NCBI RefSeq assembly: GCF_008831305.1
Contig: NZ_ML708616.1
Location: forward strand, 1-64,000
From: Kocuria coralli
Lineage (GTDB): Bacteria > Actinomycetota > Actinomycetes > Actinomycetales > Micrococcaceae
Direction of reading: 5' to 3'
DNA: 64,000 nucleotides
Shown here: positions 41,207-50,006 of the stretch, one piece after another
Layout: the number at the start of each line of letters is the position of its first letter
Position numbering within the stretch: position 1 is the stretch's first letter
Notes under the pieces: model-generated
Databases searched by the model: none
What the model saw: only the letters and a program-made list of their open reading frames with translations
Told to the model about the DNA's origin: nothing
Made by a program: the position numbers and the translations under genes

Positions 41207-42169
41207 ATGACCTCGCCGACCTCCCCCAGCGCTACCCCCGGTACTTCCGGGACGACGGCGGAGAACACCTTCATCATCGGAACGGCGCCGGACTCCTGGG
41301 GAGTGTGGTTCCCGGACGACCCCCAGCAGACCCCGTGGGAGCGTTTCCTGGACGAGGTCGTGGCGGCCGGCTACAAGTGGATCGAGCTCGGCCCCTACGG
41401 CTACCTGCCCAACGACCCCTCGCGCCTGGCGGAAGAACTCGCCGCCCGTGATCTCAAGGTCAGCGCCGGTACGGTCTTCACCGCCTTCCATCGTGGCAAG
41501 GACGAGTCGGCGGCGGCCTGGGAGCCGGCCCGGCGGGTCGCGGAGCTGACGGCAGCTGTGGGCGGCGAGCACATCGTCGTCATCCCCGCGATGTGGCGCG
41601 ACGATGTCACCGGGGAAGCGGTCGAGAACGGGACCCTGGACAAAGACCAGCTGAACCAGTTGTTCGCGGGTCACAACGAGCTCGGCAAGGTGCTGCAGGA
41701 GGAGTACGGCCTCAAGCAGCAGTTCCACTCCCACGCCGACTCCCACGTCTGCTCGATGGGGGAGATCGAGACCTTCCTGGAGGGCACCGACCCGGAGCTG
41801 GTCACCCTGTGTCTCGATACCGGCCATGCGGAATACGGCGGAGCCTCTTCCGCCGAGCTGATCCGCAAGTATCCCGACCGGATCGGCTACCTGCACCTCA
41901 AGCAGATCAGCCCGGAGATCATGAAGAAGGTCCGCGAGGAGGATCTGACCTGGGCCGCCGCCAACCTGGCCGGCGTGATGGTCGAGCCGCCCGCCGGCGC
42001 CCCGGACCTGGCGGAGGTCATCGAGCTGGTCGAGGCGCTCGACCGGCCGATCTTCGGCATCGTGGAGCAGGACATGTACCCGGTCTCCTCGTTCGACGTC
42101 CCGCTGCCCATCGCCACGCGCACCCGCCGGTACCTGTGCGGTTGCGGTTCCCGTACCCGAGTCGCCTGA
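41207..42169 (+). CDS. iolE: Inosose dehydratase (IolE)
   Basis: A 320-residue xylose-isomerase-like TIM barrel. TFIIGTAPDSWGVWFPDDPQQ opens the barrel (the APxSWGV motif of IolE), GYKWIELGPYGYLPND follows, and the metal-site strands QQFHSHADSHVC and LVTLCLDTGHAEYGG supply His and Asp ligands, with GYLHLKQI later. IolE removes water from 2-keto-myo-inositol to give the trihydroxycyclohexanedione. The first 20 residues are Ser/Thr-rich and probably disordered. It is the first gene of the plus-strand island and lies behind the putative IolR-like operator. A second IolE-type gene is at 61522. Confidence 0.9.
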   Translation: MTSPTSPSATPGTSGTTAENTFIIGTAPDSWGVWFPDDPQQTPWERFLDEVVAAGYKWIELGPYGYLPNDPSRLAEELAARDLKVSAGTVFTAFHRGKDESAAAWEPARRVAELTAAVGGEHIVVIPAMWRDDVTGEAVENGTLDKDQLNQLFAGHNELGKVLQEEYGLKQQFHSHADSHVCSMGEIETFLEGTDPELVTLCLDTGHAEYGGASSAELIRKYPDRIGYLHLKQISPEIMKKVREEDLTWAAANLAGVMVEPPAGAPDLAEVIELVEALDRPIFGIVEQDMYPVSSFDVPLPIATRTRRYLCGCGSRTRVA

Positions 42170-42224
42170 TCGCGCACCGATCGACGACGTCGCCAACCAC
42201 CAGCCCGCAGAAGAGAGCAGGACT

Positions 42225-43208
42225 ATGACCCACGATCTCGTGACCATGGGGCGCATCAGCGTCGATGTCTACCCGGAGGACATCGGGGTAGGCCTGGAGG
42301 AGGTGAAGACCTTCGGCAAGTACCTGGGCGGATCCCCGACCAACGTCGCCGTGGCCGCCGCCAGGCACGGCCGCAACACTGCGGTGATCACCCGCACGGG
42401 TGCCGACCCCTTCGGCGACTACCTCCGCTCGGAGCTGCGCCGTTACGGCGTGGATCCCCAGTGGGCCACGAGCGTGCCGGACCTGCAGACCCCCGTGACC
42501 TTCTGCGCCATCAGGCCGCCGGAGGACTTCCCGCTGTACTTCTACGGCCGTACGCCCACCGCCCCCGACTGGGCGATCGACCCGGGCGAGGTGGACCTGG
42601 ACGCGTTGCGCGAGGCGACCCTGTTCTGGTCGACGGTGACCGGCCTGGCCCAGGAGCCGAGCCGCACCGCCCAGATCACCGCGCACGAGGCCCGCCCGAG
42701 GGAGTCGCTGCGCGAGGGCCAGCACACCGTCCTCGACCTCGACCACCGCCCCATGTTCTGGGACTCGGAGGAGCACGCCCGGGCAGAGGTCGCGAAGATC
42801 CTGCCGTACGTCACGGTGGCCATCGGCAACGAGACCGAGTGCGCCGTCGCCGTCGGGCACGGGACCCCCGACGAGCAGGCGGACCGCCTGCTCGAGGCCG
42901 GGGTCAAGATCGCCGTGGTCAAGCTGGGATCGCAGGGCGTCATGGCCGCGACCGCCGACGAGCGCGTGGTCTCGGCACCCCTGCCCGTGGAGACCGTCAA
43001 CGGCCTGGGCGCGGGCGACTCCTTCGGGGGCGCCTTCTGCCACGGCCTGCTGGCCGGCTGGCCCCTGGCCCAGGTCCTGGACTTCGCCAATGCGTGCGGG
43101 GCGATCGTCGCCTCCCGCATCGCGTGCTCCGAGGCCATGCCCACCACCGAAGAGGCGTTCGAGCTGCTGCGCGAGCGCGGCCGGGCCCTGCCTGCGGAAA
43201 CCGTCTAG
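42225..43208 (+). CDS. iolC: 5-dehydro-2-deoxygluconokinase (IolC)
   Basis: A 327-residue PfkB-family sugar kinase. DLVTMGRISVDVYPEDIG is the N-terminal strand, KYLGGSPTNVAVAAARHG the substrate-binding GG motif, and NGLGAGDSFGGAFCHGLL the anion hole with the catalytic Asp of PfkB kinases. It phosphorylates 2-deoxy-5-keto-gluconate on O6 in inositol catabolism. ATG 42225 follows AAGAGAGCAGG, 55 bases after iolE, and the aldolase gene follows after 12 bases. Its substrate is formed by IolB, which is not encoded in this window. Confidence 0.92.
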   Translation: MTHDLVTMGRISVDVYPEDIGVGLEEVKTFGKYLGGSPTNVAVAAARHGRNTAVITRTGADPFGDYLRSELRRYGVDPQWATSVPDLQTPVTFCAIRPPEDFPLYFYGRTPTAPDWAIDPGEVDLDALREATLFWSTVTGLAQEPSRTAQITAHEARPRESLREGQHTVLDLDHRPMFWDSEEHARAEVAKILPYVTVAIGNETECAVAVGHGTPDEQADRLLEAGVKIAVVKLGSQGVMAATADERVVSAPLPVETVNGLGAGDSFGGAFCHGLLAGWPLAQVLDFANACGAIVASRIACSEAMPTTEEAFELLRERGRALPAETV

Positions 43209-43220
43209 GAGCTGGTCGAC

Positions 43221-44204
43221 ATGGCCTATGAACCGCTGAGCACCGATACCCGCCGCTACGAGCACCTGAGCCGCATCCGCCTCGAGGACCCGGACGCCGT
43301 CGCCCGCGCCGCCGCAAGCCGACGGCGCCATCCGGGTCTGGTCTACGGACGGCAGAACTTCGTGATCGCCGCCGACCACCCGGCCCGCGGCTCCCTCGGC
43401 GTGGGCAACGAGCCCCACGCCATGGCCGACCGGCTGGACCTCCTGGACCGGCTCCAGATCGCGCTCGCGGACCCGCGCGTGGACGGCGTGCTGGGCTCCC
43501 CGGACATCCTGGACGACCTGCTGCTGCTGGGCGCTCTGGAGGGCAAGCTCGTCTTCGGCTCCATGAACCGCGCCGGGCTCCCCGGACTGGTCAACGAGAT
43601 CGACGACCGCTTCACCGGCCATACGGCCGCCGCGCTCGATGCCCTCGGCGCCGACGGCGGCAAGATGCTCACCCGCATCTGCTTCGGCGACCCCCACACC
43701 ACCTCGGTGCTGGAGTCCACGGCCCAAGCCATCGACGACCTGCACGCCCACGGCCTGATCGCCATGGTCGAGCCGTTCATCTCGGAGGTCCACGCGAACG
43801 ACCGCGGCAGCCGGGTGGTCAACGACCTCTCCGCCGACGCCGTGATCCGCTCGGTCGCGATCGCCCAGGGGCTGGGCGCCAGCTCGGCGAGGACCTGGAT
43901 GAAGCTGCCCGTGGTCGAGGACATGGAACGCGTGATGGCCTCGACCACCTTGCCGACCGTGCTGCTGGGCGGGGATCCGTCCGGTGACCCCGACGAGGTC
44001 TTCTCGACCTGGCAGGCGGCCTTGGCCCTCCCGGGCGTGCAGGGCCTGACCGTGGGCCGCACCCTGCTCTACCCGCCGGACAACGACGTCGCCGCGGCCG
44101 TGTCCTCCGCGGCCTCCCTGCTCAACGGGCGGGAGCCGGCGGACGACGTCGCAGTCAACGCTGCAACCGGCACGGCTACTGATGGAAGCGAGATCAATCG
44201 ATGA
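43221..44204 (+). CDS. Class I-type aldolase, probable 2-deoxy-5-keto-gluconate-6-phosphate aldolase
   Basis: A 327-residue DeoC/LacD-like TIM barrel of the kind found in actinobacterial inositol clusters in place of class II IolJ. Blocks seen are QNFVIAADHPARG (first strand), DGVLGSPDILDDLLLLG, GLIAMVEPFISEVHAND, and ARTWMKLPVVEDMERVM containing a Lys in the position of a Schiff-base residue, then PTVLLGGDPSGDPDE. Cleavage of the IolC product to dihydroxyacetone phosphate and malonate semialdehyde is expected. The TGA overlaps the iolD ATG (ATGA). The assignment as IolJ replacement rests on context more than on motifs. Confidence 0.8.
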   Translation: MAYEPLSTDTRRYEHLSRIRLEDPDAVARAAASRRRHPGLVYGRQNFVIAADHPARGSLGVGNEPHAMADRLDLLDRLQIALADPRVDGVLGSPDILDDLLLLGALEGKLVFGSMNRAGLPGLVNEIDDRFTGHTAAALDALGADGGKMLTRICFGDPHTTSVLESTAQAIDDLHAHGLIAMVEPFISEVHANDRGSRVVNDLSADAVIRSVAIAQGLGASSARTWMKLPVVEDMERVMASTTLPTVLLGGDPSGDPDEVFSTWQAALALPGVQGLTVGRTLLYPPDNDVAAAVSSAASLLNGREPADDVAVNAATGTATDGSEINR

Positions 44205-46183
44205 GCACCCGTGAAATGTCGGTGGCCCAGGCCGTCGTGGAGTTCCTCGGCAACCAGTGGACCGTCGACACCGTCGACGGCGTCCGCACCGAGGTCCGCA
44301 CGATCCCGGGGACCTTCGGGATCTTCGGCCACGGCAACGTGGCCGGCGTGGGCCAGGCCCTCAAGCAGGCGCAGGTCCGGGCTCCCGGCCTCATGCCCTA
44401 CTACCAGGGCCGCAACGAACAGGGGATGGTCCACCAGGCCGTCGGCTACGCCCGGCACACCCGGCGCCGCCAGACCTATGCGGTGACCGCCTCCATCGGG
44501 CCGGGCTCCTCCAACATGGTCACCGGCGCGGCGCTCGCCACCACCAACCGCCTGCCGGCGCTGCTGCTGCCCTCCGACGTCTTCGCCACCCGCACGCCGG
44601 ACCCCGTTCTCCAGCAGCTGGAGCGCCCGGACGCCTACGACGTGACCGTCAACGACATCTTCCGCCCGGTCAGCCGGTACTTCGACCGGGTCTGGCGCCC
44701 GGAGCAGACCTTCTCCGCCCTGCTCAACGCCATGCGCGTGCTGACCGACCCGGTGGAGACCGGCGCGGTGACGGTGGCGCTGCCGCAGGACGTCCAGGCC
44801 GAGCGGGTCGAGGTGCCCGAGGAGTTCCTGGCCCCGCGTCAGTGGCGCATCCGCCGTCCCGACCCGGAGGCCGAGGAGCTGCGCGACGCCGTCGAGGTGA
44901 TCCGCTCCGCCAAGCGCCCCGTGATCATCGCGGGCGGCGGCGTGCACTACGCCTTCGCGCACGGCAAGCTGAAGGCCTTCGCCGAGGCCACGGGCATCCC
45001 GGTCGCCTACACCCAGGCGGGGGTGGGCGTCCTGGACTGGGACCACGAGCTGTGCCTGGGGGCAGTGGGCTCCACCGGTTCCACCGCGTCGAACGCCTAC
45101 GTGGCCGACGCCGACGTGATCATCGGCATCGGCACCCGCTACGAGGATTTCACCACCGCCTCCAAGACCGCCTTCCAGCACCCCGGCGTGCGGTTCGTGA
45201 ACATCAACGTGGCCTCCTTCGACGCCTTCAAGATGGGCGCATCGGTACCGCTGGTGGCCGATGCGGGCAAGGCATTGACCGAGCTCACCGCAGCCCTGCA
45301 GGGCTGGCACGCCGAGGACGAGGTCGCCGAGACCGTGCGCCGGGAGAAGGCGCGCTGGGACGGCATCCTGGACGAGGCGTTCACCTCCCGCCAGCAGCCG
45401 CTGCCCGCGCAGAACGAGATCATCGGTGCGGTCAACGGAGCCATGGCGGATCAGGACGTGCTCATCTGCGCGGCGGGATCCCTGCCCGGTGACCTGCACA
45501 AGATGTGGCGGGTCAAGGATCCCTGGGGCTACCACGTCGAGTACGCCTTCTCCTGCATGGGCTACGAGATCGCCGGCGGGCTCGGCGTCAAGCGGGCCGC
45601 CCTCGCCGAGGCGGGGATCGGACCGGACGCGGCGGCCGAGAACGCCACGGGCGCCGGTGTGACCGAGCCGCGCGACGTCGTCGTCATGGTGGGCGACGGT
45701 TCCTACCTGATGATGCACACCGAGCTGGTCACGGCGGTGGCCGAGGGTCTCAAGCTGATCGTCGTGCTGATCCAGAACCACGGCTACGCCTCGATCGGGG
45801 CGCTCTCCGAGTCCCTGGGCTCGCAGCGGTTCGGGACCAAGTACCGGTACCTGGACGAGGAGAAGCACACCTTCGACGACGCCGGGACGCTGCCCATCGA
45901 CCTCGCCACCAACGCGGAGTCCCTGGGGGCCGAGGTCATCCGCGTGGAGCCGGGCGAGGACGCCATCGACAGGCTCGCGGCAGCCGTCGCCGAGGCCAAG
46001 GCGCGCCCCGAGGGCTCCGGCCCCGTGGTGATCCACATCGAGTCCGATCTCTACGCCGACGCCCCCAGCTCCGAATCCTGGTGGGACGTCCCCGTCACGG
46101 GGGTCTCCAACCTGGAATCCACGCAGGAGGCCTACGGGGTCTACGCGGAGCACAAGGCCCGGCAGCGCCCGCACGTCGGCTGA
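44201..46183 (+). CDS. iolD: 3D-(3,5/4)-trihydroxycyclohexane-1,2-dione hydrolase (IolD), copy 1
   Basis: A 660-residue thiamine-diphosphate enzyme. GTFGIFGHGNVAGVGQ and YYQGRNEQGMVHQAVGYA form the N-terminal ThDP glutamate region, followed by ASIGPGSSNMVTGAALATTNRLPALLLPSD. The C-terminal ThDP/Mg motif is GDGSYLMMHTELVTAVAEGLKLIVVLIQNHGYAS (split here in two parts by GDG and the NH pair). It opens the cyclitol ring, giving 5-deoxyglucuronate. The start overlaps the aldolase stop. A diverged second copy is at 56477-58414. Confidence 0.93.
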   Translation: MSTREMSVAQAVVEFLGNQWTVDTVDGVRTEVRTIPGTFGIFGHGNVAGVGQALKQAQVRAPGLMPYYQGRNEQGMVHQAVGYARHTRRRQTYAVTASIGPGSSNMVTGAALATTNRLPALLLPSDVFATRTPDPVLQQLERPDAYDVTVNDIFRPVSRYFDRVWRPEQTFSALLNAMRVLTDPVETGAVTVALPQDVQAERVEVPEEFLAPRQWRIRRPDPEAEELRDAVEVIRSAKRPVIIAGGGVHYAFAHGKLKAFAEATGIPVAYTQAGVGVLDWDHELCLGAVGSTGSTASNAYVADADVIIGIGTRYEDFTTASKTAFQHPGVRFVNINVASFDAFKMGASVPLVADAGKALTELTAALQGWHAEDEVAETVRREKARWDGILDEAFTSRQQPLPAQNEIIGAVNGAMADQDVLICAAGSLPGDLHKMWRVKDPWGYHVEYAFSCMGYEIAGGLGVKRAALAEAGIGPDAAAENATGAGVTEPRDVVVMVGDGSYLMMHTELVTAVAEGLKLIVVLIQNHGYASIGALSESLGSQRFGTKYRYLDEEKHTFDDAGTLPIDLATNAESLGAEVIRVEPGEDAIDRLAAAVAEAKARPEGSGPVVIHIESDLYADAPSSESWWDVPVTGVSNLESTQEAYGVYAEHKARQRPHVG

Positions 46184-46229
46184 GGCCATCAGTCAGTCCA
46201 CTCCAAGCACTTACGAAAGGACGTCAATC

Positions 46230-47735
46230 ATGAGCGAGAACCACATCGAGCACTGGATCAACGGCGAGCGCACCCGCGGGGCCGGGACCCGTACCCAGGA
46301 GGTGTACAACCCCGCGACCGGCGAGGTCTCCGGCATCCTCCACCTGGGCTCCTCGGAGGAGCTCGAGGCCGCGGTCACCTCGGCCCGTGCGGCGGCGGAC
46401 ACCTGGGGCGATATCTCCCTGGCCAAGCGCATGTCCGTGCTGTTCAAGTTCCGCGAACTCGTGGCCGCCAACGTCGACGCGCTGTCGGCGGCGATCACCG
46501 CCGAGCACGGCAAGGTGCTCTCCGACGCCGCGGGCGAGGTGGCCCGCGGCCTCGAGGTCGTGGAGTTCGCCTGCGGTATCCCGCAGCTGCTCAAGGGCGA
46601 GTACTCGGACCAGGTCTCCACCGGGTTCGACGTCTTCTCCTTCCGCCAGCCGCTGGGCGTGGTCGCGGGCATCACCCCGTTCAACTTCCCCGCCATGGTT
46701 CCGCTGTGGATGGCGCCCCTGGCCATCGCCACGGGCAACACCTTCATCCTCAAGCCCTCGGAGCGCGACCCCTCCGCGTCGCTGCTGCTGGCCGAGTACT
46801 GGAAGCAGGCGGGTCTGCCCGACGGCGTCTTCCAGGTCCTGCACGGCGACAAGGAGATGGTGGACGGCCTGCTGACCCACCCGTTGGTCGACGGCGTCTC
46901 CTTCGTGGGCTCCACCCCGATCGCCAAGTACGTCTACGAGACGGGCGTGGCCCACGGCAAGCGCGTCCAGGCGCTGGGCGGCGCGAAGAACCACGCGGTC
47001 GTCATGCCGGACGCCGACATGGACCTCGCGGCCGACCACCTCTCCGCTGCGGCCTTCGGGTCGGCCGGCGAGCGCTGCATGGCGATCTCCGTGGCCGTGG
47101 CCGTGGGAGACGCGGCCGATGCCGTCGTGGAGAAGGTCAGGGAACGCGCCGAGGCGATCAAGGTGGGCAACGGCACCCACTCCGATTCGGAGATGGGCCC
47201 GGTGATCACCTCCTCGGCCCAGGAGCGGGTCAAGCGGCTCGTCGGCGAGGCCGAGCAGGCCGGCGCCGCGGTCGTGGTCGACGGCCGCGACCTGGTGGTC
47301 GAGGGTCACGAGGACGGCTACTTCGTGGGCCCGACCCTCCTGGACAAGGTGGGCGTGGAGATGTCGGCCTACGAGCAGGAGATCTTCGGCCCGGTCCTGG
47401 CGGTGGTCCGCGTGGAGACCCTGGAGGAGGCCATCGAGCTGATCAACTCCAACCCGTACGGCAACGGCACGGCGATCTTCACCGGTTCCGGCAACGCCGC
47501 GCGCACGTTCCAGCGCAAGGTCACCGTCGGCATGATCGGCATCAACGTGCCGGTGCCGGTCCCGGTCGCGTGGCACTCCTTCGGTGGATGGAAGGACTCC
47601 CTGTTCGGGGAGCACCACATCTACGGCCCGGACGGCGTGCGGTTCTACACCCGCGGCAAGGCCGTGACCCAGCGCTGGCCCCAGGCCAACGACCTCTCGG
47701 GGGCGTCGATGAACTTCCCCTCGAGCCAGGACTGA
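46230..47735 (+). CDS. iolA: Methylmalonate/malonate-semialdehyde dehydrogenase, CoA-acylating (IolA/MmsA)
   Basis: A 501-residue aldehyde dehydrogenase of the MmsA type. The usual general-base Glu is replaced by Asn in GGAKNHAVVMPDAD, the mark of CoA-dependent semialdehyde dehydrogenases, and the nucleophile is Cys in SAGERCMAISVAVAVG. GITPFNFPAMVPLWMAPLA is the cofactor segment. It converts malonate semialdehyde to acetyl-CoA and CO2 at the end of inositol catabolism. ATG 46230 follows AAAGGACG; the gene lies 46 bases after iolD. By contrast, the aldehyde dehydrogenase at 54982 keeps the Glu. Confidence 0.93.
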   Translation: MSENHIEHWINGERTRGAGTRTQEVYNPATGEVSGILHLGSSEELEAAVTSARAAADTWGDISLAKRMSVLFKFRELVAANVDALSAAITAEHGKVLSDAAGEVARGLEVVEFACGIPQLLKGEYSDQVSTGFDVFSFRQPLGVVAGITPFNFPAMVPLWMAPLAIATGNTFILKPSERDPSASLLLAEYWKQAGLPDGVFQVLHGDKEMVDGLLTHPLVDGVSFVGSTPIAKYVYETGVAHGKRVQALGGAKNHAVVMPDADMDLAADHLSAAAFGSAGERCMAISVAVAVGDAADAVVEKVRERAEAIKVGNGTHSDSEMGPVITSSAQERVKRLVGEAEQAGAAVVVDGRDLVVEGHEDGYFVGPTLLDKVGVEMSAYEQEIFGPVLAVVRVETLEEAIELINSNPYGNGTAIFTGSGNAARTFQRKVTVGMIGINVPVPVPVAWHSFGGWKDSLFGEHHIYGPDGVRFYTRGKAVTQRWPQANDLSGASMNFPSSQD

Positions 47736-47828
47736 CGCGCGGCGCGCGCCACTTCTCACGTAGTCACCCTCGGGGATGTGCCCGGCGATGCCGGGCACAT
47801 CCCCTCACCAGAACCTTCAGGAGTCTTC

Positions 47829-48872
47829 ATGGCGATCACCGAGACCGCAGAAAACGTTCGTCCCGCATCCCTGAGAGTGGCCGTCGTCGGCGCCGGCAGG
47901 ATGGGCTCGGACCATGTCACCCGGCTCGCGCACCGCATCCACCGGGCTGAAGTCAGCGCCGTCGTGGATGTCGACCGCGCCAGAGCCTCGGCGGTCGCCG
48001 CCGAGGCCGGGGTGCCGAACGTATTCGAGTCCTTCGACGAGCTGCTGGCCAGCGGCACCGCCGATGCAGTGCTGCTGGCCACCCCGGGTTTCCTGCACGA
48101 GGAACCGCTGCTGAAGCTCATCGAGGCGGGCGTCCCGGTGCTGTGCGAGAAGCCCCTGACCATGGACCCCGAAGCCTCGCTGCGCGTGGTGCAGGCCGAG
48201 GCGGCCGCGGGCAAGCAGCTGATCCAGGTCGGGTTCATGCGCCGCTTCGACGCCGGGTACCGGCAGCTCAGGAGCGCCATCGAGTCGGGCGAGTGCGGGC
48301 AGCTGCTGACCCTGCACCACCAGCACCGCAACCCCGCGGGCCCTCCAGGCTTTACGGACGAGATGATCATCAACGACTCCGTGGTGCACGAGTTCGACGC
48401 CATCAGATTCTTCACGGGGGAGGAGATCAGCAACGTCCAGGTGCGCACCGGCCGGGTCAGCTCCCATGCGCCGGAAGGCGTCCACGACCCCCAGAAGGTG
48501 ACGGCCCAGACCGAATCCGGTCTGCTGGCCGACGTCGAGATCTTCGTCAACGCCCGGCTGGGATACCAGGTCCACACGCAGGCGACCTTCGAGACCGGCG
48601 TGGTCAAGATCGGGGAGAACAGCGAACTCGAGCTGACCACGGCGGGCAGATCCGGGACGTCCGTGGACGCCGGTTTCGAAACCCGGTTCGGCGCGGCCTA
48701 CGACGAAGAGGTGCAGCGGTGGGTCGACGCGGTGCGCCGTGGCGAGATCGACGGCCCGTCCGCCTGGGACGGATATGCCGCAGGTGCATGCTGCGCGGCC
48801 GGAGTGGCCTCCCAGGAGTCAGGCCAGATCGTGAACGTCGAACTCGCCCCCAAGCCGGAGTTCTACAACTAA
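47829..48872 (+). CDS. iolG: Inositol 2-dehydrogenase (IolG family), copy 1
   Basis: A 347-residue Gfo/Idh/MocA dehydrogenase. AVVGAGRMGSDHVTRLAHR is the NAD(P) fold, VPVLCEKPLTMDPE the EKP motif, FMRRFDAGYRQLR and INDSVVHEFDAIRFFTGE the substrate-site Arg, Asp and His. These are the residues of myo-inositol 2-dehydrogenases. I start at ATG 47829 (behind CAGGAG). It follows iolA by about 90 bases and precedes an IolH-like gene. Two more IolG-type genes are in the island (51681 and 62436); which cyclitol each prefers cannot be seen. Confidence 0.88.
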   Translation: MAITETAENVRPASLRVAVVGAGRMGSDHVTRLAHRIHRAEVSAVVDVDRARASAVAAEAGVPNVFESFDELLASGTADAVLLATPGFLHEEPLLKLIEAGVPVLCEKPLTMDPEASLRVVQAEAAAGKQLIQVGFMRRFDAGYRQLRSAIESGECGQLLTLHHQHRNPAGPPGFTDEMIINDSVVHEFDAIRFFTGEEISNVQVRTGRVSSHAPEGVHDPQKVTAQTESGLLADVEIFVNARLGYQVHTQATFETGVVKIGENSELELTTAGRSGTSVDAGFETRFGAAYDEEVQRWVDAVRRGEIDGPSAWDGYAAGACCAAGVASQESGQIVNVELAPKPEFYN

Positions 48873-48903
48873 GCCCGAATGCCAGCCATCACGAGGAGTC
48901 CCC

Positions 48904-49779
48904 GTGAAATTCACCTTTGACCCGGTTCCCTTCCACCACACCCACTCGCTGCTCGAGTTCCCCAAGGTCGCAGCGGACCTGGGGTTCGAATGGCTGCAGA
49001 TGACGCCCCACCCGGACTTCATCCCCTTCTTCACGCACCCGAAGGCCGACGACGCCCTCGTGTCGGAGTTCGGGCAGGCCTGCAAGGACGCCGGGGTGGG
49101 CGTGGCCTCGATCCTCCCGGTGCAGCGATGGTCCTCACCGGACGAGAACCTCCGGGAGGCCTCGGTCCGCAACTGGAAGCGCGCCATCCAGATCGCCGTC
49201 GACCTGGGCGTGGAGCAGATGAACACCGAGTTCTCCGGTCGCCCCGAGAGGGCGGAGGAGTCCGAGGCCGCGTTCTACCGCTCGATGGAGGAACTGGTCC
49301 CGATCATCGAGCGGGAGGGCATCCACGTGGCGATCGACCCGCACCCCGACGATTTCGTCGAGAAGGGCCTGGACGCCTGGCGGGTCATCCGCGGGGTCAA
49401 CTCCCCGAACCTCGGCTTCGTCTACGTGGCCGCGCACTCGTTCCACATGGAAGACCCCATGGACCAGATCCTGGACCAGGTGGGCGACCGGCTGCGGGTG
49501 GTGCACATTGCCGACACCCTGGATCACCATCTGTCGGGCGGGCTGCGCTACATCACCAACCCGCCCGGATCTGCGGCGCGGGTCCACCAGCACCTGAGGA
49601 TCGGCGACGGCGACGTCGACTGGGACGCCTTCTTCGCCGAGCTCAACCGCAACGGCTTCCTCGACCGCGAGGACTCCGTCATGGTCACGAGCGTCTTCGC
49701 GGAGAGCGAGAACAACGTGGAGACCACCCGCTATCAGCTCGAGCAGATGAGAAGCAGGACGGAAGCCGCACGGGGCTGA
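48904..49779 (+). CDS. Sugar-phosphate isomerase/epimerase-like TIM barrel (IolH-like)
   Basis: A 291-residue AP-endonuclease-2-like TIM barrel. FTFDPVPFHHTHSLLEFPKVAADLGFEWLQMTPH, then VEQMNTEFSGRPERAEE with a metal-ligand Glu, GIHVAIDPHPDDFVE (Asp/His), and VVHIADTLDHH with His-Ala-Asp are metal-site strands. NPPGSAARVHQHLRIGDGDVDWDAF is typical of IolH-like proteins in actinobacterial inositol clusters. IolH has no settled reaction; cyclitol or inosose isomerisation is likely. The GTG at 48904 follows ACGAGGAG. A true U-tract terminator follows, ending the first transcription unit. Confidence 0.78.
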   Translation: MKFTFDPVPFHHTHSLLEFPKVAADLGFEWLQMTPHPDFIPFFTHPKADDALVSEFGQACKDAGVGVASILPVQRWSSPDENLREASVRNWKRAIQIAVDLGVEQMNTEFSGRPERAEESEAAFYRSMEELVPIIEREGIHVAIDPHPDDFVEKGLDAWRVIRGVNSPNLGFVYVAAHSFHMEDPMDQILDQVGDRLRVVHIADTLDHHLSGGLRYITNPPGSAARVHQHLRIGDGDVDWDAFFAELNRNGFLDREDSVMVTSVFAESENNVETTRYQLEQMRSRTEAARG

Positions 49780-49810
49780 CCTGGCCCGTGAGCGGATGCG
49801 ACCGCCCCAG

Positions 49811-49853
49811 CTGCCTCCGACCAAGGACATCCTCCCTGGTCGGAGGCAGTTTT
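49811..49853 (+). terminator. Rho-independent terminator after the IolH-like gene
   Basis: CTGCCTCCGACCA (49811-49823) pairs perfectly with TGGTCGGAGGCAG (49837-49849) and is followed directly by TTTT. It ends the iolE-iolH transcript, so the transporter gene has its own promoter. Confidence 0.9.
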
Positions 49854-49891
49854 CCGTCCTCCGATGCGGATCTGGGACGGCCGAAAATCAT

Positions 49892-49919
49892 TTGTGCATA
49901 TGTTCGGACAACCTATAGA
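49892..49919 (+). promoter_or_regulatory. Putative promoter of the inositol transporter gene
   Basis: TTGTGC (49892-49897), a 16-base spacer and TATAGA (49914-49919). Within the spacer TGTTCGGACA (49901-49910) matches eight of ten positions of the recalled IolR motif KGWCHTRACA. The ATG is about 90 bases downstream. Inferred; not a strong consensus promoter. Confidence 0.5.
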
Positions 49920-50006
49920 CAGGGCGATTTTTTGGCGGCATGATGTAAGTCACAACGGCCGCGGTCATTTCAGTCCTGCCACGGCCGCGACGACGAAGGA
50001 GTCCTC

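Noticed and set aside
44069-46189. Minus-strand open frame of 706 codons
   Set aside because: Antisense shadow of iolD copy 1, whose ThDP motifs are unambiguous on the plus strand.
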